DNA of 64,000 nucleotides from Petrimonas sulfuriphila (GTDB lineage: Bacteria > Bacteroidota > Bacteroidia > Bacteroidales > Dysgonomonadaceae): the NCBI RefSeq assembly GCF_051201015.1, contig NZ_JBPEHI010000001.1; one strand, 5' to 3'. The notes under the pieces were generated by a model. It was given only the letters and a program-made list of their open reading frames with translations, had not been told where the DNA came from and made no database searches. Made by a program: the position numbers and the translations under genes. Below, one piece after another: positions 52,384-59,956 of this stretch. Position 1 is the first letter of the stretch, and the number at the start of each line of letters is the position of its first letter.

Positions 52384-53397
52384 ATGGAGAGAGATAAGAA
52401 TTTATCTAAGGTAAAAGTATTGTTTTCCGCCTCTTTGGTATTTTTTACGTTGAGCGCGTTCGCTCAATCAAAAGTGGAGTTATCCGCACAATCCAGACCG
52501 GAAGTTAATTACAAACAATTACACAGTGCAAGTTTAGGAAATCAGGAAGGATTATTTGCCGACGGTATAAAGCTCAAAATGGACTTGTCTGTCCTTGAGG
52601 AAGCCGAAGCGGCTCGTGAAGCATTCGATGTAAACGAAATTCCGTGTGACGATATTTACGGGGGAGTATGGAAAAATGCCCATGTGGATATTTACGGTGC
52701 TTTAAAAAATGCTCCCGATTCTTTTATCGTCAACCTGACTAACTTTTCCATGCCTCACGTGGGAAGAATGACTTCAAACTTCGGAAGAAGGGGGAGCCGC
52801 CGCTACCATTACGGTATCGATTTGAAATTGCAGGTGGGCGACACCATCTACGCTGCTTTCGACGGAAAGGTCAGGGTGCAGCAATATGAACGGAGAGGGT
52901 ATGGATATTATGCGGTAATACGTCACGTAAACGGATTGGAAACGGTTTACGGACATTTATCGAAGTTTTTGGTGAAGGAAAACGACTTTGTCAAGTCGGG
53001 GCAACCCATCGCTTTGGGCGGGAACACCGGAAGGTCTACCGGTCCGCACCTGCACTTCGAGACCCGGTTCCTGGGAAAACCCATCAATCCGAATTACCTG
53101 ATCGACTTCAACAACAAGGTGTGCCATCGCGACGAGTACCTGGTTACCAATTCGAGCTACAGAAAAACATCCCAAAGCAGCAGGGTGCTTACCAATGCCA
53201 GCAATTATAAAGAACCCACCTCTACCGCCAACAACAAATATGTTTCGGGAACAGTGAAATATCACCGGATTAAAAGCGGAGATACGCTGGGAGCTATCGC
53301 CAGAAGACACGGCTTATCCGTATCGAGGTTGTGCAGCATGAACAACATTACCCCGAAGACCACGCTGCGGATAGGGAAATCGTTAAGAGTTTCATAA
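52384..53397 (+). CDS. M23-family cell-wall endopeptidase with LysM domain
   Basis: A 337-residue exported protein: signal sequence to about residue 28 (VLFSASLVFFTLSAFAQ), a peptidase M23 domain with zinc ligands H142 and D146 (HYGIDLK) and H224 of GPHLHFE, plus H191 in YGHLS, and a C-terminal LysM motif (about residues 293-336, YHRIKSGDTLGAIARRHGLS). It should cut peptide bridges in peptidoglycan, with LysM binding the glycan. All M23 catalytic residues I can recognise are present. The start at 52384 fits the signal peptide. Confidence 0.92.
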   Translation: MERDKNLSKVKVLFSASLVFFTLSAFAQSKVELSAQSRPEVNYKQLHSASLGNQEGLFADGIKLKMDLSVLEEAEAAREAFDVNEIPCDDIYGGVWKNAHVDIYGALKNAPDSFIVNLTNFSMPHVGRMTSNFGRRGSRRYHYGIDLKLQVGDTIYAAFDGKVRVQQYERRGYGYYAVIRHVNGLETVYGHLSKFLVKENDFVKSGQPIALGGNTGRSTGPHLHFETRFLGKPINPNYLIDFNNKVCHRDEYLVTNSSYRKTSQSSRVLTNASNYKEPTSTANNKYVSGTVKYHRIKSGDTLGAIARRHGLSVSRLCSMNNITPKTTLRIGKSLRVS

Positions 53398-53420
53398 AGT
53401 AGAATTTCTAATTAAGAGGG

Positions 53421-53462
53421 AAAGGTGCAGGAGGTTGAGCTTGTACCTTTTTCTTTTTTTGT
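53421..53462 (+). terminator. Terminator after the M23 peptidase gene
   Basis: AAAGGTGCA (53421-53429) pairs with TGTACCTTT (53442-53450) with one G-T pair, followed by a T run broken by one C. It overlaps the -33 area of the next promoter. Confidence 0.8.
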
Positions 53463-53471
53463 TTAACTTTG
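53440..53471 (+). promoter_or_regulatory. Candidate promoter of the DUF1599 gene
   Basis: CTTG (53440-53443), 20 bases, TAACTTTG (53464-53471); 36 bases before the ATG at 53508. Confidence 0.5.
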
Positions 53472-53507
53472 TGGCTTCATTAAAGATAAAAAAACAGTGC
53501 TATTCCT

Positions 53508-54053
53508 ATGAGTGAAACAAACCGGCAATTCGATGAGGTGATCGCCATTTGCAGAAACATGTTTGAGAAGAAGTCGAGTGATTACGGGCCTACATGGCGG
53601 ATTTTACGTCCTGAATCGGTAACGGATCAGTTGTTGATTAAAGCCAACCGGATTCGTTCACTGGAGATCAAGAAGGAAAGCAAGGTGGGCGAGGGTATCT
53701 TTCCGGAATTCATCGGAATAGTCAATTACGGCATTATGGGGTTGATACAGCTCGAGCTGGGGTATGCCGACAGTGTGGACATTACCAACGAAACAGCACT
53801 GCAGCTTTTCGATAAATACATCACCGCAGCTAAGGAGTTGATGTACGCCAAGAACTACGATTACGATGAAGCTTGGCGCAGTATGCGTGTCAGCTCATAC
53901 ACCGACTTGATACTGGCGAAACTGTTCCGGATCAAAGAGATGGAGAACAAGCAAGGGAAAACCATTGTGTCTGAAGGTATTGATGCTAACTATACGGATA
54001 TCGTGAACTATGCCTTGTTTGGATTGATAAAACTCCATTTCGGGGAAGAATAG
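53508..54053 (+). CDS. DUF1599-family protein with two repeats
   Basis: A 181-residue cytoplasmic protein made of two similar halves. KKSSDYGPTWRILRPESVTD in the first matches KNYDYDEAWRSMRVSSYTD in the second, and GIVNYGIMGLIQLELG matches DIVNYALFGLIKLHFG. The family has been grouped with predicted nucleotide-modification or binding domains; no activity is established that I know of. It precedes the DoxX gene by 39 bases in a housekeeping cluster that I recall as conserved in Bacteroidales (DUF1599, DoxX, tpiA, SPOR, folE). Confidence 0.85.
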   Translation: MSETNRQFDEVIAICRNMFEKKSSDYGPTWRILRPESVTDQLLIKANRIRSLEIKKESKVGEGIFPEFIGIVNYGIMGLIQLELGYADSVDITNETALQLFDKYITAAKELMYAKNYDYDEAWRSMRVSSYTDLILAKLFRIKEMENKQGKTIVSEGIDANYTDIVNYALFGLIKLHFGEE

Positions 54054-54092
54054 TTTTTTATAATTATCATTAATCAGTACAGAGGCTCAACG

Positions 54093-55409
54093 ATGAATTC
54101 CCGCGAAAAGCTTGTGAAATTTCTGACGGAATTGTCCCGGATTATTCTTGGGATTACCTTTGCTTTTTCGGGATTTGTGAAAGCCGTTGACCCGTTGGGT
54201 TTCACCTATAAGATTCAGGATTATCTTGTTTCTTTTGACCTCCCGGGCCTGTTTCCCCTGGCGCTGCCGGCAGCCGTTACCTTGGTTGTCCTTGAGTTTT
54301 CGCTGGGTGTTTTTTTGCTGCTGGGGATCTATCGCAAGCCCACTGTCCGGCTCGCGGCTGTTTTTATGGCTATCTTCCTTCCGCTCACGCTCTGGATTGC
54401 GTTGAAAAATCCGGTCAAGGATTGCGGTTGTTTTGGCGATGCGCTAATCATCAGTAATTGGGAGACGTTTTATAAAAATATCGTTTTAGGAGTTTGTGCG
54501 GTCGTTTTGCTACGCTATTACCCGAGAATCATGCCGTTGTTTTCTGTCGGATCCGCCTGGAAGGCAGGTGCCTATACGGTTGTTTTTGGGTTTGCCTTTT
54601 CCGTTTACAACGTGGTTAAACTGCCTGTTTTCGATTTTCGTCCGTATCATATCGGGGCCAATATTCCGGAAAACATGTATATCGATCCTGCAAAGGCCGA
54701 TGTTGTGGAAAATATTTTTATTTACAGCAAGGGTGGGGTTGAACAGGAATTTACAGAGGAGGACTATCCGTGGAACGACTCTACGTGGACGTTTGTGGAG
54801 ATGAAGACCAAGCTGATTCAAGAGGGTGAGAAACCCAGGATAGAGGATTTTCAGGTCTCGGCATTGGCTTACGACAGTCTGTTGCAGGGTTTTGTTGCCG
54901 GAGACGATATTACACAGCAACTCTTGTCGGACACGGGCTATCAGTTTCTGATGGTTTCGCATTCGTTGGAGGAGATGAACAAAAGACATCTGGACGATTT
55001 CAGGAAAGCAGCCGGGTTCGCGCAAAAAAAGGGTTACGGTTTTTATTGCCTTACTTCGTCGCCGGTCGATTCTATCGAGGCGTGGAGTGCACGGCACCCC
55101 GCCGGTTTCCGCTTTGCTCATGCAGACGAAAGAGTGCTGAAAACGATGATCCGTTCCAACCCGGGATTGTTGTTACTGTCGGGCGGCAACGTCATCAATA
55201 AGTGGGACGACAGTGAAGTTCCCGATTTCGAATCGGAGCGGGGAGAAGAGTTGCTGAAAGCCAAGGGATGGAAAATGAACTTTTGGGGTAAACTGATGGT
55301 TATACTCCTGATATTTATTGTTCCGCTTTTACTGGTAAAACTGGAAGAATTTAAGAGAAAGCGGTCGGGGCTCACGGCTATAAAAAAGGGCTATACTAAA
55401 AAAATATAG
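54093..55409 (+). CDS. DoxX/MauE-like membrane protein (BT_3928 family)
   Basis: A 438-residue protein. Residues about 10-150 are four helices of the DoxX/MauE type (IILGITFAFSGFVKAVDPLG, AVTLVVLEFSLGVFLLLGIY, NPVKDCGCFGDALIISNWET). The central periplasmic part, about 270-390, looks like a thioredoxin fold without its CxxC pair (GYGFYCLTSSPVDSIEAWSA, SNPGLLLLSGGNVINKWDDS). A last helix is near 395-415. DCGCFGD retains two cysteines as in MauE and vitamin-K-epoxide-reductase-like redox partners, so a role in electron transfer or disulfide chemistry is possible but unproven. Confidence 0.82.
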   Translation: MNSREKLVKFLTELSRIILGITFAFSGFVKAVDPLGFTYKIQDYLVSFDLPGLFPLALPAAVTLVVLEFSLGVFLLLGIYRKPTVRLAAVFMAIFLPLTLWIALKNPVKDCGCFGDALIISNWETFYKNIVLGVCAVVLLRYYPRIMPLFSVGSAWKAGAYTVVFGFAFSVYNVVKLPVFDFRPYHIGANIPENMYIDPAKADVVENIFIYSKGGVEQEFTEEDYPWNDSTWTFVEMKTKLIQEGEKPRIEDFQVSALAYDSLLQGFVAGDDITQQLLSDTGYQFLMVSHSLEEMNKRHLDDFRKAAGFAQKKGYGFYCLTSSPVDSIEAWSARHPAGFRFAHADERVLKTMIRSNPGLLLLSGGNVINKWDDSEVPDFESERGEELLKAKGWKMNFWGKLMVILLIFIVPLLLVKLEEFKRKRSGLTAIKKGYTKKI

Positions 55410-55540
55410 TTTCATATATATTCGTAGCTAATTTACACAGCTAAAAATGAGGCATACAAGTCGAGGGTTTAGTTCCCAATGCGATGATTTGCAAATTAAA
55501 TAAACAATACGCACATTTATATATTATAAAAACAACAATT

Positions 55541-56296
55541 ATGAGAAAAAAGATTGTAGCAGGCAACTGGAAAATGAACAAGAACTTGCAGGAAGGGTTG
55601 ACATTGGCACAAGAGCTGGATGCGGCCTTAAAAGGGAAACAGGTGAATTGCGAGGTGGTTATCGGAACTCCGTTTATTCATCTGGCAAGCGTGGCTAATG
55701 CCATTGATACGGAAAAAATTGGCGTGGCAGCGCAAAACTGTGCCGACAAGGCATCGGGAGCATACACCGGTGAGGTTTCGGCTGAGATGGTGGCCAGCAC
55801 GGGAGCGAAATACGTGATTTTAGGGCACAGCGAACGCCGGGCATATTACCACGAGACAGTAGGTATACTGAAAGAGAAAGTATTGTTAGCGCTGGAAAAC
55901 AACCTTACCCCCATTTTCTGTATCGGAGAAGTGTTGGAAGAACGTGAAGCCAACCGTCATTTCGATGTGGTTAAATCGCAGATTACATCGTCGTTGTTCG
56001 ACTTGTCGAAAGAGGATTTCTCCAAGATCGTACTGGCTTATGAACCTGTTTGGGCCATCGGTACCGGAAAGACAGCAACGGCTGCCCAGGCACAGGAAAT
56101 GCATGCGTTTATCCGCAAAACTCTGGTCGAAAAGTATGGGGAAGAGGTGGCTGAAAATACGTCCATCCTTTACGGAGGAAGCTGTAACGCGTCAAATGCG
56201 AAAGAATTATTTTCCAATCCCGATGTTGACGGCGGGTTAATTGGTGGAGCATCCTTGGGAGTTGATAAGTTCATGCCCATTATAGAGGCTTTTTAA
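55541..56296 (+). CDS. tpiA: Triosephosphate isomerase
   Basis: From ATG 55541 the product is 251 residues, opening MRKKIVAGNWKMNKN with the catalytic lysine in NWKMN. YVILGHSERRAYYHET carries the catalytic histidine, and LAYEPVWAIGTGKTATAAQA the catalytic glutamate and mobile loop. It interconverts dihydroxyacetone phosphate and glyceraldehyde-3-phosphate. The in-frame codons upstream to 55484 have no homology. A 9-base-pair hairpin follows the stop. Confidence 0.95.
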   Translation: MRKKIVAGNWKMNKNLQEGLTLAQELDAALKGKQVNCEVVIGTPFIHLASVANAIDTEKIGVAAQNCADKASGAYTGEVSAEMVASTGAKYVILGHSERRAYYHETVGILKEKVLLALENNLTPIFCIGEVLEEREANRHFDVVKSQITSSLFDLSKEDFSKIVLAYEPVWAIGTGKTATAAQAQEMHAFIRKTLVEKYGEEVAENTSILYGGSCNASNAKELFSNPDVDGGLIGGASLGVDKFMPIIEAF

Positions 56297-56311
56297 TGCA
56301 TTAAAGAATTT

Positions 56312-56341
56312 TACCACAGATTTGAACTCAGGTCTGTGGTA
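56312..56341 (+). terminator. Probable weak terminator after tpiA
   Basis: TACCACAGA (56312-56320) and TCTGTGGTA (56333-56341) form a perfect 9-pair stem with a 12-base loop. The following T-rich stretch is short. The next gene's -7 element begins 7 bases later. Confidence 0.55.
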
Positions 56342-56347
56342 TTTCTC

Positions 56348-56355
56348 TATCTTTG
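56348..56355 (+). promoter_or_regulatory. Candidate -7 element before the SPOR gene
   Basis: TATCTTTG, 16 bases before the ATG at 56372; it excludes the in-frame start at 56336. Confidence 0.5.
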
Positions 56356-56371
56356 CAGAAATTTTTTCACT

Positions 56372-56890
56372 ATGAAGTTTTCATACAACCTATTGCTTTT
56401 GCCGTTGTTGCTGGTATTTTGTCTTAACGCAACAGCACAATCGCAAAAACAACACAAAGAGATCATAGCGGACCTGAATGCCGTAAAACCCGGTCAGGGC
56501 CGGGTGATGGTTTTTGAGGATAAAGCCATTGCGGAGGTGTTGGGACGGAGTATGGCACCGGCGAGAACGGTTTACGCTACCGGTGACGGATCGGTTCAGT
56601 ATGTGAAAATGCGGGGATTTAAGATTCAGGCATTCTCCGGAAACAACCAGCGGACTTCAAAAAATGAGGCATATTATAAACAGGGGCTCATAAATACGTC
56701 CTTTCCCGGACAGGAGACCGTTGTTACTTTTGATTCTCCTTTCTGGCGGCTGCGAGTTGGAAACTTTAAAACCCGCGAAGACGCTACCGCGGTTTTGAAC
56801 GATATGCGGAAGACTTTTCCTGCTTTCGGCAAGGAGATGTACATTGTCATAGATGAGGTGAAAATACCTGTCGATCAACTTCAAGAATAA
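56372..56890 (+). CDS. Exported SPOR-domain protein
   Basis: With ATG at 56372 the protein is 172 residues. A signal peptide (FSYNLLLLPLLLVFCLNATA) precedes a short spacer and a C-terminal SPOR domain (VKMRGFKIQAFSGNNQRTSK, FWRLRVGNFKTREDATAVLN). SPOR domains bind peptidoglycan stripped of stem peptides, mainly at division sites. The folE gene starts 8 bases later, so the two are probably co-transcribed. Confidence 0.88.
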   Translation: MKFSYNLLLLPLLLVFCLNATAQSQKQHKEIIADLNAVKPGQGRVMVFEDKAIAEVLGRSMAPARTVYATGDGSVQYVKMRGFKIQAFSGNNQRTSKNEAYYKQGLINTSFPGQETVVTFDSPFWRLRVGNFKTREDATAVLNDMRKTFPAFGKEMYIVIDEVKIPVDQLQE

Positions 56891-56898
56891 TTTAGCCC

Positions 56899-57471
56899 AT
56901 GTCGCCGGAAGAAACAGAGGACAGAAAGTCAATCATAGCGGATCACATGAAAGAGGTGATCACCCTGCTGGGTGAAGACGTAGCCCGTGATGGGCTGATC
57001 AAGACGCCCGACCGGGTAGCCAAAGCGATGCAACACCTGACAAGGGGGTATTACCAGGACCCCGAAGAGATATTGCGTTCTGCACTGTTCCGGGAGAATT
57101 ACCGGCAGATGGTTATCGTAAAGGATATCGACCTGTTCTCGTTATGTGAACATCACCTGTTGCCGTTTTTCGGGAAAGCCCATGTGGCATATATCCCTGA
57201 CGGATACATTACAGGATTAAGTAAAATTGCCCGGGTGGTGGATGTGTTTGCCCGGCGTTTGCAGGTTCAGGAACGGCTGACCACCCAGATCAAGGAGTGT
57301 ATTCAGAAAACACTTAACCCGATGGGCGTGATGGTGGTGATTGAAGCCCAACATATGTGTATGCAGATGCGTGGTGTTGAAAAACAAAATTCCATCACCA
57401 CTACTTCGGATTTTACCGGAGTTTTTAAAGAGCAAAAAACCCGGGAAGAGTTTATTGCCCTGATCAAATAA
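56899..57471 (+). CDS. folE: GTP cyclohydrolase I
   Basis: A 190-residue enzyme with zinc and active-site residues in SLCEHHLLPFFGKAHVAYIP and IEAQHMCMQMRGVEKQNS, and GLSKIARVVDVFARRLQVQE. It makes dihydroneopterin triphosphate from GTP for folate. It lies 8 bases after the SPOR gene and converges on typA with 12 bases between. Length is a little under the E. coli enzyme, as in many bacteria. Confidence 0.95.
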   Translation: MSPEETEDRKSIIADHMKEVITLLGEDVARDGLIKTPDRVAKAMQHLTRGYYQDPEEILRSALFRENYRQMVIVKDIDLFSLCEHHLLPFFGKAHVAYIPDGYITGLSKIARVVDVFARRLQVQERLTTQIKECIQKTLNPMGVMVVIEAQHMCMQMRGVEKQNSITTTSDFTGVFKEQKTREEFIALIK

Positions 57472-57483
57472 GCGGAGACGCTT

Positions 57484-59286
57484 CTAGACTTTCTTTGCCA
57501 CCCTTTTCCGGTCGTTTTCGTCCAAAAGGATCTTTCGTATCCGGATGGCTTTGGGCGTAACTTCCACGTATTCATCTTCCTTGATGTATTCCAGTGCTTC
57601 CTCGAGGCTGAAAATTATCGGCGGAGCCAGTTGGGCTTTGTCATCGGTTCCCGATGCGCGTACGTTCGTCAGTTTTTTCGATTTGGTGACGTTTACCACT
57701 AAATCGCCTTCTTTGCTGTGCTCGCCGACCACCTGTCCTTCGTACACATCGGTCTGGGGTTCGATGAAGAAATGTCCCCGGTCCTGGAGCTTGTCCAGTG
57801 CATAGGCAAAGGCATTGCCCGATTCTCCGGCAATAATGGATCCGTTCTGGCGCTTTTCTATGTTGCCTTTCCAGGGTTGGAATTCCAGAAACCGGTGTGC
57901 CATGATGGCTTCCCCGGCAGAGAGCGTGAGAACGATATTGTTTAATCCGATAATGCCGCGCGAGGGGATGGTAAACTCAATGTGCATGCGGTCGTTCTTG
58001 CTTTCCATGCTTTTCATTTCGCCTTTCCGCCGGGAGATAATATCGATGATTTTGCTTGCCGATTCTTCGGGAAGGTTTACAGTGAGTTGTTCTACCGGTT
58101 CGTATTTTTCCCCGGCGATCTCTTTGATGATCACCTGGGGCTGCCCCACCTGTAGTTCATAGCCTTCACGCCGCATGGTCTCGATCAGTACAGACAGATG
58201 GAGGACACCCCGTCCGAACACCGTCCATGAATCGGAGCTGCCGGTTTCTTCCACACGCAACGCTAAGTTTTTATCCAACTCACGCATCAGCCTTTCGTAA
58301 ATGTGGCGTGACGTCACGTACTTGCCGTCCTGTCCGAAAAAAGGAGAATTGTTGATGGTAAAGAGCATCGACATGGTGGGCTCGTCGATAGCAATCGGAT
58401 CGAGCGGTTCCGGTTTCACCAGATTCGTGATCGTATCGCCGATATCAAACCCATCGATACCGATCAACGCGCAAATATCACCCGACGATACAGCATCGGT
58501 TTTAACCCTTCCCAATCCCTCGAACACATCTACTTCCTTTATCCGGATCTTGTTGATGCTGCCATCGCGTTTACAAAGCGCATAATCCTTGTTGGGTTCA
58601 AGAGTGCCCCGGTGTACCCGGCCCACTGCGATCCTGCCCACGTAATTGGAATAATCGAGTGAGGTGATGAGCATTTGCGGTGTCCCTTCCCGCGATTTGG
58701 GTGCGGGGATATATTTGACGATGGCGTCGAGCAAGGGAATAATGTTGGTTGACGGTTTTTTCCAATCGTCGGACATCCATCCCTGTTTGGCCGAGCCGTA
58801 AACAGTAGGGAAGTCGAGCTGGTCTTCGGTAGCATCAAGGCTGAACATCAGGTCGAAAACGTTTTCCTGTACCTCTTCGGGGCGACAGTTAGGCTTGTCG
58901 ATCTTGTTGATAACCAGGATCGGTTTTAATCCTATCTCCAACGCTTTTTGCAAAACAAAACGGGTTTGGGGCATGGGGCCTTCAAAAGCATCTACTACCA
59001 GCAGGCAGCCGTCGGCCATGTTCAGCACCCTTTCCACTTCACCGCCAAAATCGGCGTGTCCGGGTGTATCGATAATGTTTATTTTTACGTCTTTGTATTG
59101 AATGGAAACATTTTTGGATAAAATGGTGATGCCCCGCTCACGTTCCAGGTCGTTGCTATCAAGTATTAAATCTTCGGTGTGCTGATTTTCCCTGAACAGG
59201 TTTCCGGCCAGGAGCATTTTGTCCACCAGGGTAGTTTTACCATGATCAACGTGGGCGATAATGGCTATATTGCGTATTTTTTGCAT
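57484..59286 (-). CDS. typA: Ribosome-associated GTPase TypA/BipA
   Basis: A 600-residue translational GTPase. It has the P-loop AHVDHGKTTLVDKML, switch region ERGITILSKN, DTPGHADFGGEVERVL, and NKIDKPNCR; domains resembling EF-G II, III and V follow, and the BipA-specific C-terminal domain ends with VEVTPKAIRIRKILLDENDR. It binds ribosomes during stress and assists assembly of the large subunit. A -7 element lies 23 bases upstream. Confidence 0.95.
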   Translation of the reverse strand: MQKIRNIAIIAHVDHGKTTLVDKMLLAGNLFRENQHTEDLILDSNDLERERGITILSKNVSIQYKDVKINIIDTPGHADFGGEVERVLNMADGCLLVVDAFEGPMPQTRFVLQKALEIGLKPILVINKIDKPNCRPEEVQENVFDLMFSLDATEDQLDFPTVYGSAKQGWMSDDWKKPSTNIIPLLDAIVKYIPAPKSREGTPQMLITSLDYSNYVGRIAVGRVHRGTLEPNKDYALCKRDGSINKIRIKEVDVFEGLGRVKTDAVSSGDICALIGIDGFDIGDTITNLVKPEPLDPIAIDEPTMSMLFTINNSPFFGQDGKYVTSRHIYERLMRELDKNLALRVEETGSSDSWTVFGRGVLHLSVLIETMRREGYELQVGQPQVIIKEIAGEKYEPVEQLTVNLPEESASKIIDIISRRKGEMKSMESKNDRMHIEFTIPSRGIIGLNNIVLTLSAGEAIMAHRFLEFQPWKGNIEKRQNGSIIAGESGNAFAYALDKLQDRGHFFIEPQTDVYEGQVVGEHSKEGDLVVNVTKSKKLTNVRASGTDDKAQLAPPIIFSLEEALEYIKEDEYVEVTPKAIRIRKILLDENDRKRVAKKV

Positions 59287-59308
59287 AAAACAATCTTTTT
59301 CTGGGATG

Positions 59309-59316
59309 CAAAGGTA
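59309..59316 (-). promoter_or_regulatory. Candidate -7 element of typA
   Basis: Minus strand reads TACCTTTG, 23 bases before the ATG. No good -33 box seen. Confidence 0.45.
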
Positions 59317-59468
59317 CGTTTTTTCATTGAAAAATTTGTAAGTTATTGAAAAACTGTTTTAAATTTTTTGGTTGATCCGCAAAAGTTATGGATGCTCAGA
59401 AAAACAGTTCCGGTTATTGAGCATATTCAAGGGCGTAAATGATATCTAATTTTTCTTTAACCGTTTAC

Positions 59469-59506
59469 AACTATTAAAACAGTATGTAAAACTGTTATAT
59501 ATAGTT
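59469..59506. repeat. Imperfect palindrome upstream of the blaI promoter
   Basis: AACTAT and AACAGT on the left mirror ACTGTT and ATAGTT on the right around a central ATGTAAA. It lies 19 bases before the candidate -33 box of the BlaI/M56 operon and could bind a dimeric regulator. The remaining sequence from 59317 is AT-rich with no gene. Confidence 0.45.
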
Positions 59507-59524
59507 ATATTATTAATTTTTATA

Positions 59525-59557
59525 GTTGTTTTTTTAGGAAGTATGTTTACATTTGTA
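59525..59557 (+). promoter_or_regulatory. blaI-M56 promoter with overlapping BlaI-type operator
   Basis: GTTG (59525-59528), 19 bases, TACATTTG (59548-59555) form a Bacteroidetes-type promoter. The -7 box is part of TACATTTGTA (59548-59557), a perfect match to the TACAnnTGTA operator core known for BlaI/MecI repressors. Bound repressor would cover the -7 box, so the operon should repress itself. Confidence 0.68.
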
Positions 59558-59582
59558 TGAGAATCGTATAAAACAAAGCCTT

Positions 59583-59945
59583 ATGATGAGATTAACCGAA
59601 AAAGAAGAAGAGGTGATGCAGATTTTATGGGATAAAGGACCTTTGTTTGTCCGCGAAATCCTTGAGGTTTATCCGGAACCTAAACCTCATTACAATACCG
59701 TTTCTACCGTTATCCGGGTGCTTGAAGAAAAGAATTTTGTAAGCCATAAAGCGTATGGAAATACGTATCAGTATTTTCCCGTTGTGTCGCAGGATGAGTA
59801 TAAAGGCAGGGCACTGAAGAAAGTGATTTCCCAATACTTTGATGACTCTTATACCCATGTGGTCTCTACATTGATCGAAGAGGAGCGGTTGTCGATCAGT
59901 GAATTGAAAGACCTGATAAGGAAAATTGAAAGAGGTAAAAAATAA
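59583..59945 (+). CDS. BlaI/MecI/CopY-family transcriptional repressor
   Basis: A 120-residue winged-helix protein starting at the ATG at 59583 (or 59586). It has LTEKEEEVMQILWDKGPLFV then REILEVYPEPKPHYNTVSTV, the DNA-binding part, and a helical dimer tail with KKVISQYFDDSYTHVVSTLI. In relatives the protein is cut by, or upon signalling from, an M56 membrane protease, releasing the operon. The M56 gene starts 11 bases downstream. No beta-lactamase gene is in the window. The operator at 59548 supports self-regulation. Confidence 0.92.
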   Translation: MMRLTEKEEEVMQILWDKGPLFVREILEVYPEPKPHYNTVSTVIRVLEEKNFVSHKAYGNTYQYFPVVSQDEYKGRALKKVISQYFDDSYTHVVSTLIEEERLSISELKDLIRKIERGKK

Positions 59946-59956
59946 TTCTTCCGAAG

